This document shows positions 37,381-47,318 of a stretch of DNA of 64,000 nucleotides, piece after piece. Source of the DNA: Sipunculus nudus (Eukaryota > Annelida > Sipuncula > Golfingiida > Sipunculidae). The stretch lies in the NCBI GenBank assembly GCA_026874595.1, contig CM049311.1, forward strand, positions 37,244,676-37,308,675, written 5' to 3'. The position numbers and the translations under genes were made by a program. How positions within the stretch are numbered: the first letter of the stretch is position 1; each line of letters starts with the position of its first letter. Under the pieces are notes generated by a model. The model worked only from the letters and a program-made list of their open reading frames with translations, was not told the origin of the DNA and did not search any database.

Positions 37381-38689
37381 CCCCCCAAAAAAAAAAAAAA
37401 AAAATTTCAGCCATAATTCTCATCACATTAATTTTATTTTAGGGATATTTGTGCTTTTATTTTATTTTAAAATTGTAATCCATCAGGAAAAACAGTTCTT
37501 GTTACATGATTCATGTCCCATAATTGTATTATTGAAATGTAAAAAAGTTTCTTTTATTGGATCAAATGATGATATACTATTTTATAGTGATCACATCCAA
37601 GTGAACACAAGGTAGCAGTTTGTCCACAGTCTGCCAATTTAGCCAAACTCATATCTCAAGTCCTTCATTTTTGCTATTTTTATGGTAAGTTAAATTGAAA
37701 GAGAGCAAGGGTTGCAGTTGTTTCACAGTCACTTGACATTTTTCCCAGCCATTCTGGTTGAACTTTAATTTCTTTAAAGGTTATATAAAACACCCTGCTC
37801 AAAACTGGTGTGTCATAAAAAAACAATATTTTATCATTGATTTATTTGGAAAATGGTTTATCGCTAATCATCTGTGATTATAAACATGTTCACAGTGCAG
37901 TGGGTACAAAGGATGTACGTAACCTGTACACTGTTCCAACACCTCTGCATGTAGAAATATTTCAAAAATTTTTTTTTTACTTTCAAATTAATATATTAGC
38001 TACTACAAAGCAGCTATTATTACAGGAGGTAATGTGACAATTTATGAAAATTCAAAATAAGTGTGAAATTTTTATTATGATGCCAGGATAATGTTGACAT
38101 CTAGAAAGAGCTGCAAAAAAATGGATTCTTTTGAAGTGGTCATATCTGTTGTTATGTTATTTAGTGTGATATCTCAATCACCCAAGTGGAGAAAAAAGAG
38201 ACAAGACAAAAATGGCTTCACGTTTCTTGTTCACACAAAACTATGCGTCACTTCTGGTCACTCAACGGGCATAAATATTCATTAAAGAAGTTCTCCCTGC
38301 ATATATGTGTTTTCTCTAAGTGGCTCAAGTGTGCTTGTATATGTAAGTGTATGCCTGTTCATGTGAAGTGGATCTCAACTAAAGTTACATCACCACATTT
38401 AGGACGGATTTATGTATGGTATAACAGAAGTGTTACATACAAATTAGATTGTCATCTGTTAATTATGAAATATTTAGTTTCAGACCATCGGTTGAAGTCA
38501 TCACTGATATGTCACAAGACTGCACATCTGTTCAGTTATTTCATTTTGATTTGACCATAAGGAATCCATACATGGCAGAATAATAATCAAATAATCACCA
38601 CATTTGTCTGATTTGCCTCTGAGGTAAATAAAGGTAAGCTTTAGTGCATTTTATTCAAATTATCCTGAAAAAAAGGTGGACAAGGGTAA

Positions 38690-38711
38690 TTGAATAGAAT
38701 ATTCTATTCAA
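38690..38711. repeat. Perfect 22-bp palindrome
   Basis: TTGAATAGAAT followed by its exact reverse complement. The sequence just upstream (GGTGGACAAGGGT) resembles the right end of the TA-flanked MITE at 18.1 kb, so this may mark a solo, diverged MITE end. Confidence 0.85.
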
Positions 38712-38917
38712 GACATTAGACTCCAGAGCACCAGCCCTGCTTCAAAGACAAAATTGTGAAAACTTAGCAGAATCTCATGAAGCTGGGAGCTTTGCTTCAG
38801 TGTCTAAATTAGCAACAGCTAGGTTGTGATTCTGGATTATTCAAATAGCCACCTCTGGCCCCAATTGTATACAAATTCTGAAGGGCATACAAACCTGAAA
38901 CTTGAAAAAAAACACAA

Positions 38918-39250
38918 AACTAGAAATCTGCATTCTAAGGAATGCAAGCTTAAACAATGTGTTTCAGAAGGGTTATAGATCCAAATACAAATAGAATGGA
39001 TTTAGCTGTTATACAACCAGAGAGATTCAAGAGGGTTAGAGAGGTACAAGTAAAATGATTCAACTAGAAGCTTTTATACATCCAAACAGTTTGAGAAGAG
39101 AAGGATTAGAGTCATACAAGTATAGAACAAATTTAACTGCATGTGTTGTGGTGTTGCAACCAGAGAGTTTCTGAAGGGTTAGAGAGATACAAGTAGAACG
39201 GATTCAGCTATTATCCAACCACACATTTTGAGAAGGGTTGGAGAATTACA
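38918..39250 (+). repeat. Hairpin-headed repeat with degenerate about 70-bp tandem units
   Basis: AACTAGAAATCTGCATTC - loop - GAATGCAAGC forms a head, with a matching one in reverse at 30900-30935. At least three diverged units follow, with (G/A)TTAGAG...TACAAGTA and (G/A)TTCA motifs spaced roughly 70 bp apart. Confidence 0.55.
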
Positions 39251-39952
39251 GGTGATTATTCAGCATTTTTACCATCTACAGTGATGGCAGATAATACCCA
39301 TGTTTGTTTCCATGGCAACATAGATAGGACCTGATTACGGTACTTAGTTATTTTAGATGACAGTACTTTAATTCTTGGAAATGGGGTCTGATAACCCAGG
39401 TAGACAGTAGTTACAGTGTGTGCTTCAGAGTGTCCATACATTAGATATCCTGGTTTTAAAAAGATACATGAACTGATGAGATATGCTCATAAGATCTGGT
39501 ATCAGAACCAAGCACCTGTCACCATATTATAACTCCCAGTACATCATTAAGAATCAGAGATAATGGAAGTTCAAGTACCAGCTGTCACCTGACCAACCCG
39601 ACACTAAAACCCTGCACACATATCACACTTTGCCTGATTTATTGTAATTACTGAAGCCAAGTTGTATGCACCCCTCTTAGATGGGGCATATATTATGGTG
39701 TACCAACAATCTGTCTTCAGTATGTCTGTAGTCCCTCTGTTAACTTTTAGTGTTGCCATGATAACTTACCAGAGCTTTGATGGATTTTCAAGAAACTCAC
39801 CATAACTACTAAATTATAGACTGTCTCACCCAAGTTTGATTATGGGCAAAATCCAAGCATATTTGACTATAGCGGATAAACCTGGTATACTGGGCTTATG
39901 ACCGGGGTTAGGGAGATATATTAACTGAGATTTGGAATGTTGGCTCATTTTT

Positions 39953-41659
39953 TATTAGCTCAGCTGACTGTAAGTCAACTGAGGTATAGGAATGGCACTT
40001 TGTCCATCGTCCGTCCGGCCCTCTGGCCGTCCGGCCGTCCCTTAGCAGGGCGCAAATCGTAACTGCTGGTCCTAGAAACTTCTAAGTTAACATCCAAGGA
40101 GGTCAGTAAAAAATCTCCTTGAAAACCTGAAATTAGGTCACTGTGACCTATATCTTTGGAGCTATGGGGCTTGAAAGAACCTCCCAGAATAATCAAAAAT
40201 ATAATACAAAACCTCCAATATCTTGATAATTAATGCATGGATTGTCATGAATCTTGCCTTGAATATTGACCATGACTAGTTTGGTCAGTTCCCGAAAAGT
40301 GGTGGCGCCACCTGTATTTAATGTCATTTTAACGAATATTTTTCTATTTTTTTCTATAAAATGACAACAATCATGTCAGTTTCTCAGCTGTAATTACATC
40401 TAGTGTCCCAAAACCTGGTGTGTTTATTGATCACAAGTGGATGCCATTTAGTAATAACCTTATCTGTCTGTCTGTTCGTCTGTCTGTCTCTCAATCTGTC
40501 CATCCACACAAATTTGTTTCCAGATGATAACTCCAGGTTGTATTGACACATGGATTTCAAACTTGACTGACATATGGCCTACCTCTAAAGCAGGAACCTA
40601 TATGATTTTGGGGTCACAAGGTCAAAGGTCAAGGTCACAGGACTCACTTATTTAAAAAGATTATGGCTGCATTTTAAGCCAAGCTTTTCATCCCTAACTT
40701 TCCATTTTGCGCATTTAGCTGACTTGCCAGTTTGGGGAGAGCATAAATGAATTTGGGGTCACGTGGTCAAAGGTCAAGGTAACAGGGGCCATATGTTCAC
40801 AAATTAGTTTCCAGATGATAACTCCAGTTTAGTTTGACATATTGGTTTCAAATGTAAATTATATATGACTCGCCACTAAAGTAAGAACCGTGTCGATTTT
40901 GGGGTTCAACGGTCAAAGGTCAAGGTCACAAGACTAATTTCCTTGAAAAGAATGCATACGCATTTGAAGCCAAACTTTTCATTGCAAACCTTCCATCTTC
41001 ATGATGTTGCTAATCTGCCAATAGGGAAAGATTCTGTTCAATTTTGGGGTCATGAGGTAAAAGGTCAAGGTCACAGTACCTACTTATTTAGAAAGATTGT
41101 GGATGCACTTTAAGCCAAACTGTTCATCCCAAACCTTCCATCTTGCACATATAGCTGAGCTGCCAATAGGGGAAGAACCTGATTGATTTGGGGGTCACAA
41201 GGTCAAAGGTCATGGTCACAGGGGCCCATCTGTCCACATATTTGTTTCTAGATGATAACTCCAGTTTTGATTGACATATTGGTTTCAATTTTGACTTATA
41301 TATGACCCACCAATGATGTAAGAACCCTTTTGATTTTGGGGTCATAAGGTCAAAGGTCAAGGTCACAGGACCCACCACTTAAGAAAGATTGTGGATGCAT
41401 TTTAAGCCAAACTTTTCATCTCAATCCTTCAATCATCAACATGTGGTGCACCTGCCGGTAGGGGAAGTTTCCTTTTGATATTTGGGTCACAAGGTCAAAG
41501 GTTAAGGTCTAAGGGCCCATCCATTCACAAATTAGTGTATGGATGATAACTCCAGTTTGGGTAGACAGGTTGGCTTCAAACTGATCACAGGACCAATATT
41601 TTGGAAAACTTAACCTTATAGACAAATGCAGCTGAGCGTCGAGACCCATGGGTCCTTAG
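39953..41659 (+). mobile_element. A2 element #3, complete and uninterrupted
   Basis: The head hairpin starts at 39957, with leader CTGAGGTATAGG. One GGTGGCGCCACC lies near 40302. Seven 3' tandem units follow, with (A/T/C)GGTCAAAGGTCA motifs starting near 40619, 40764, 40910, 41055, 41200, 41347 and 41492, spaced about 145-147 bp. The tail palindrome is at 41643-41654, then CTTAG. It has no ORF of note. Confidence 0.85.
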
Positions 41660-42884
41660 TTCTAAAAGTTAACAGAAAATATAGGTTTTTAGTGGGAAAC
41701 TGTTTCAATAAGATATGTATAAATATTTTTTACATTTATTTTGTGGGCTGTCCTCGTGGCAAGAAATTCATACCCCGGTATGACTGGATTCTGTCGTTGG
41801 ACGTATTAAGATAAGATTGATGTCAGGAACACATGACAGATTAATTAAATGTACGTTAAAAGGAAACTGTTCCTGAAGAAAGAAATAGAAATATGCATAC
41901 CTCGTAAGTAGCAGAAGCGAACCCAACAGGACTCCATGCAGAGGGTCCGTATTGCATTTTCTGCCACTGCAACCTTTTTTTTTTCATGGTATCAGACAAA
42001 TCTTGAGGCCTGAAACCCCCGACACCACTCCATCCCACCCCACATCTGTTCCTGAAATTGGGACCTTGAATTAGGTTTTGTCATTAATCCTCCTTGGTTG
42101 AACTGTCCATTTCATAGAGCAAGAAACATGCGTTTTTCTCTTTTACTGACCACGCACATGGGTGACAGCCTCGTGTAAATGTAAGGCCTGACAGGCTCAA
42201 AAACCTCACTGAAACAAGCGTTATTCAAATGAACAATAGTAGTGTTTGAGGTTGAGTGACCAATATGCATTCCAGTCATTGCCGAAGGCAGTTCAGCTGT
42301 GCTCGGTTCAACCTCCGTGCCAGTCATTAAAAACGGAAAAAATCACTCAAAATTATTTGTACATTAAAAATTATTTATTCTCATATCACCTATGTCACTG
42401 CAGGGATAATAACCTTTAAAATGATGTATGGCACAGTATTGTACACAACGCGGTTTTAGAGAACATTGTGAACAGACAAGAATCGAATTCCCTTTATAAG
42501 TATTAGATAAGGTCACAGGTCACTAGGCTACTTTGTGGTGTCAGAGTGATAACATACCAGGAATAAAATGTTTTTTTATGGAGCTCAACTGAAAATATAA
42601 ACCATATAATATCTCGCCTAACTTATATTTCTGGCAAAATTAATCCGTGCAGATTGTATGAGGTCAGAGGTCACCATTCTTTGGTGATATTTTGGTGACG
42701 TAACCAAAGTCTGATGGATTTTCATGAATCTCATTATAAATATTAACCAATAGAGTTTCTCCCCTAAAGAAATTTTTGGTAAAATTCATGCATATTTAAT
42801 GAGGTCAGAGGTCACAAGAGAGGACAGATTTATTATATATGCACCCCTGTGGTGCTCCTGTTGTACCTATTAATAACCTGTAGG
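41660..42884. other. Intergenic, no gene seen
   Basis: Holds two AGGTCAGAGGTCA motifs (42661-42673 and 42802-42814) in related local context. No supportable gene. Confidence 0.5.
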
Positions 42885-43007
42885 TAATACCTGATGAGAA
42901 AGGTTTCTTATGTTACCTCTGTGACCAAACTGTGAGCTTGTTTATCTATAAGCTGTTGGTAATCATGTACATGTGCCCATGTTTAGAAACAAATAGCCAA
43001 AGGTACT
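42885..43007 (+). repeat. Dispersed repeat E, copy 4 (5' part)
   Basis: TAGGTAATACCTGATGAGAAA and GAGCTTGTTTATCTATAAGC align with E copies 1-3. SINE b follows. E-like 3' sequence reappears at about 43480-43700. Confidence 0.5.
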
Positions 43008-43290
43008 GGCTTCTGTGGCTCAGGGGTAGAGCACAGGACTCAAAGCCAGGAGATCTTGAGTTCGAATATTAGATTTTAGGGAGATTTTTCACAGTCAGCC
43101 CCAACCCAAGGGATAGTATGTGCTCTGCAGGCTTCAAGGGAAGCCATGCTCAAATGCTGTGTTTCATTCACAAACGAGTGCACCTTTTAGGGGCACCTTG
43201 GTGGTATGACCCAGCAATGGGGGTGATTACAAATTCAGGTCCCAAAGGTGCACTAGTCACCGGGCCTGGTTAACACCAGAATATAAAATT
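43008..43290 (+). mobile_element. tRNA-derived SINE, family b, copy 2
   Basis: The head GGCTTCTGTGGCTCAGGGG has a good A box. GACTCAAAGCCAGGAGATC follows, then a weakened B box (GAGTTCGAATA). The body shares GAGATTTTTCAC and GCTCTGCAGGCT with the minus-strand copy at 19.0 kb. There is no paired acceptor stem, so it is not a working tRNA gene. Confidence 0.75.
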
Positions 43291-43479
43291 AGAGGAAGCA
43301 TGTGATACTGCCCTGTCATATACTTAGTTAAGCTAGTTAGCTTGCATTAAAAAAATGGAGGCCATTACCTAAAAAAAGATTTAAAAAAAAGCAATTCAAG
43401 GTTATGAGGAGGGTCTAATGTCATGTATTGCTGGTGGTGAAAATATATATAAAGCAATGCAGTCTTTTGTCATTTGCTA

Positions 43480-43700
43480 ATCTCTATAGCTGGTTTGTCT
43501 GAATTGCTGCTGATCAATATCTTTATTGGACATGTTTAGATCACAATTTCTACCGAGCCTTTTTTGGCAGGCCCCACACGTTATAAGCAATGAATAGAAT
43601 CAATAAAGACAGCTTGTGCAGTGTGGGATTGGTGCTTTTGGCTTTAATTTTATTTAAGGTCCAAGGGATTATCTTTGTTAGATAGACGTCAGATAAATCA
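43480..43700 (+). repeat. Dispersed repeat E, 3' part
   Basis: GGCAGGCCCCACACGTTATAA, GGATTATCTTTGTTAGATAG and ACGTCAGATAAATCAGAATAGG align with 32455-32640. Confidence 0.5.
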
Positions 43701-44348
43701 GAATAGGCCACTTTAACAGGTTATGACTCTACTTTGATTCCTCCACTTGATTCCCATCATCCTCATTTGATTGACAGTGCCACCTACATAGGCCATATAC
43801 TTATCCTGATTAGTTAGAGAATATATTTTTCACAGGTTCTTTCTATCCTTAGAAAACCAGAAAGTATAGGGATATTGTGATCATTTCAGAAAGAAGCGGC
43901 CATGTTGGCATATTACCCAACTTCAAATGTGCAATACTTGTCCCACAATGATCAAAAGATTGAGATGTGGCCTCCTAAGTAATTTTACTATAATCAGCCA
44001 GGTGGTTTCCAAGGCAACACACATGGAAAATGGTGCAATATGAGGAGACTGCTGTTGTGCTAAGGACAGTCCTGCACAGAGTGTGCAATGACAGCTAGCT
44101 TTAGATAACAGCTAGGCCACAGGGTTAATAATATATGTCTTTATACAAAACTAGACACCAAGTAACAACTTGAGAAGAAACTATTAGTGTCTCTATAGCA
44201 GCTTGATTAGGCATTACTTATGAAGAGATAAATAAAGGATATGCAGGTAGTAGTACCCTGCCATTAAGATCTTTCATGAACAGTGTAACAAATTCCTGAA
44301 AACTGATGAAGCAATTGTTATCATACCTTTACGCTTTGGGCTGCTGTA
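43701..44348. other. Intergenic, no gene seen
   Basis: No supportable feature. Confidence 0.4.
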
Positions 44349-45110
44349 TTATTAGCTCAGCTGACTGTAAATCATTGGAGCTATAGTCATGGTCTGTGGT
44401 CTGTCCATCCATTAGACTGGAATGTTTTGAAACTGTTAGACCTACCTATCCCAAATTCTGCATGCTGTTAGATGTCCCTAAAATCTCCTACCAAACCAAA
44501 AACTGGGTCACTGTGATTTTGTTCCTTTGTGAAATTAAGGAAAACCCTCAAATTCCAATTTAAACCTATTATCACACTTAAGGACTGCCTTATATCCAAA
44601 CCATTTTCATTTTTCTTAATATATACCAGAAGTATTCTCCTATATATTTCCTGTATACATGCCAGAAATTTAGTCTGTTAAGTGTAATTTCTCTAATTTA
44701 TGGGCCTGAACATAATGGACTTTGTAAAAATTCAGAAAAATATTTACTCATTTAACATGAATTTTTTTAAGCTAGAGATGTTTTTCCAGGTATATAACTT
44801 TTTTTATTAAGATTCAATTGTTTCTAAAAAAAAATCTGAATTTTGTTAATTTTTTAAGTTATTAGCATAAAGATAAAAGCAGTATACCTTAGATTTTGCC
44901 CAACTTTGACCATGGCATGTTTTTTTCCTGTGAGTACTGTTTTTTTCAGTTCTCACATCATGTAAACCTAACACATCATGTAATATGTTGAAATCTGAAA
45001 TTTGAAATTAAAAGCTTGAAAATTAGGCTAGTTATTGAATTTTTTCTTGAGGCACTATTGTAGTCACTTGCTTTGTCCACATGCAGGTTGGCCACTCCTG
45101 GTCACTGGAA
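44349..45110 (+). mobile_element. A1 element #4, no tail seen
   Basis: Head TTAGCTCAGCTGACTGTAAATCATTGGAGCT, GTCC leader, then a body aligning with A1 #1 (GTTAGACCTACC, CTGTTAGATGTCCC, CATGCCAGAAATTTAG, TTGCCCAACTTTGACCATGG). It fades near 45110, and no terminal palindrome is found before the D element. Confidence 0.68.
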
Positions 45111-45238
45111 GTCAGCTATGCCACCAGGTTTCCTGATTTGTTACAGGTCACTGGGTATATGTCTCCTGCTGTGACAGCTCGGTGTTCAATTATTCTCATA
45201 TCAAATCCATTATGTTATGCAGTAATTGTTCCACGATT

Positions 45239-46540
45239 GTATCCCCAGACAAAGTCGGGATACTTTGGTTTTGGCACGGTTGCAGAGAATTCTTTCAGGC
45301 GAGATTACTGAAAAATATTTCACAGATCTTTACCAAACTTGACATGTCTATAGATTTGGGTAAGAGGATGAAGCCTGTTTGCCTGTTTAAAATGGAGTCA
45401 TGCCCTTTACTAGGAGTGTGACCTTGACCTTGAAAAGATCCTTTTTTGGGGGAAAATCACACAAATTCTGAAATATCTCAAGAAATATGTATTGGATTGA
45501 TCCAAAAATCAAGTTGACCAAAGATCTTTGATAGTGTTGTCATTTGTCAGAAACTGGTGGCACCGCCTATTATCCTTTTCTGGTTTCTGTGGCATTTTGT
45601 ACCCCCAATGCCACTTGACAGTACTGTGAGCATTTTAAGTCAAAAACTTTAGGACAGGTTTCTTTCCTATTATGCATATACATAGGTATGGGTTATGAGA
45701 TGATGTACAGTATATTTAAATTGGGGTCATGACCTTTCCTATGAGAGTGGCCGTGATCTTGAATATTTCCATATTTGGTGAATAATATTCTTTTTTCAAG
45801 TGGTTAGATGTTTCTGTCTGAAAATCAGTATGAAAGATGCAAGATGAAAAGTTGTTAAAAGAGTTTGAAAACCCTTGACCTTCAACTTCAAAGTCAAATA
45901 TGCCGATATATATAGGATTTTTGTGAACCTTAAATCTTTTAAAGTACTTTATCCTTTTTCTTCAAATGTGAAACTCAGATGGTTTCCACTTAGATCACCA
46001 ATATGTTTGAAGACTATTGTCCTTAACCTGCTTTTCAAGGTCAAATATGCAGGAACATAGGATTTTTGTTAACCCCATATCTTTTAAAATACAGTATTTC
46101 TTTTTTCAAATTTGATACACAAATTGTGTCCACCAAGAACTCAGACATATTGGAAGACAGGTGACCTCGAGCTTATTCTTCAAGGTCAAATCTGTGAATA
46201 TATTGGATTTTTGTTAACCCCATAACTTTTTAAGTTCTGCATCTGTTTCCTTCAATTTGACACACACAAAACTTCCACCAATATCTGGGATTTGTTCAAA
46301 GTCTGTTCATATTCAGCTTTGTCTTCAAGGTCAAATCTACAAATATATAGGATTATTGTTTACTCCCTAACTTTTGAATACTGCTTCTGTTTCCTTCAAT
46401 TTTGACAGAAAAAAATATTTCCACCAGTATCTCTGACTTTTTTCCATGACTAGTGACCTTGACCTTGGTTTTGAAGGTATGTCATACCATAAGAAACCCT
46501 GGTGGCTTGTCAAGTGTCAGAATATGCTTATGATGATGGG
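45239..46540 (+). mobile_element. D element: hairpin head and about 147-bp tandem units
   Basis: The head is GTATCCC - 11-nt loop - GGGATAC (45239-45263). The body has one GGTGGCACCGCC (near 45556), then units with CTTCAA(G/A)GTCAAAT at about 45888, 46037, 46180 and 46326 and the phrase GGATTTTTGTTAACCCC. The 3' end is not defined. No ORF of note. Confidence 0.6.
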
Positions 46541-47318
46541 GGTCTTATTTTTTGAAGGGGGCATGCATTAATTGTCTGGAGATACTATATATCTCCAATG
46601 ACAAGAAATTTCTAGATAAACAGTGATATTGTATTTCATTACCCTCTAAATCAACAGCACAAAATATATAAATTAAGGGTTTGTACTTTTATATGTAGGA
46701 AAATGTATGATGTCCTAATTTCTTGATCTTTATTCCATTTATGTACCATTCTTTAATAAATTATCAATTGTATGATTTTATGAAATTTTAGCTTTTTTTT
46801 TGTTTGAAAAACAAATTGTTATGACTTTGATGTGTATTTGAATAAAGGGCTGAATATTTTTCACAATATATTACAGTTTTACACCATTCTCACTGCAATT
46901 TTAGGTGGCCAATAGTTTCAGTTGAATGACTTTTTGTTTAGGGAATGTAGGTTAAATTTAGAGATCATATGGAAACTTATTACAAAATATATTCTTTGTT
47001 TGTTGAATGGTGGATTCAAATTTTTAAAATGTATAAATTGAAAATTTAATGAAAGGAGTTAATCTTAGATCTATAGCTCTTGAAGCATCATGCTCATATA
47101 TTTAGTTATAAAAAAGTAATATGTTATAAATAAATTAAAAATAAATTTTTCATTCTTTTTCTCTCTGACAGACACACACAAAGCCAAAAACCCTATTTTC
47201 TATGCATCATGGATGATGTTATTATCTTCATTAGTAATCCATTATATCATCAATTCTATCATGTTCATTTCCCTCATAATTTAAACAATACAATGCATGA
47301 AATTTCTTTTCATTTCAG
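46530..47318. other. Non-coding DNA upstream of the exon, probably intron
   Basis: AT-rich sequence between the D-type repeat and the acceptor at 47318. I see no exon, promoter or conserved motif in it. It is intron if the exon at 47319 is internal, or 5' UTR intron if translation starts at 47391. Confidence 0.45.
47301..47318 (+). promoter_or_regulatory. Splice acceptor of the acyltransferase exon
   Basis: A pyrimidine-rich stretch ends in CAG at 47318. The frame upstream is closed by TGA at 47298-47300, so the long frame must be entered by splicing here or begin inside the exon. Seen in sequence; use as an acceptor is inferred. Confidence 0.7.

Larger units (their letters stand above)
37381..39952. 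other. Intergenic, no gene seen
   Basis: AT-rich, with a poly-A tract (37387-37404), a 22-bp palindrome (38690-38711), a hairpin head at 38918-38955 and a degenerate tandem repeat (38960-39250). Confidence 0.5.

Noticed and set aside
36639-38554. Several 60-120 codon plus-strand frames
   Set aside because: Low-complexity or unrecognisable peptides in AT-rich DNA, with no paired splice sites or similarity that I can recognise.
43008-43085. Functional tRNA gene
   Set aside because: A good A box but a weakened B box, no paired acceptor stem, no terminator run, and a conserved SINE body downstream that is shared with 19.0 kb.
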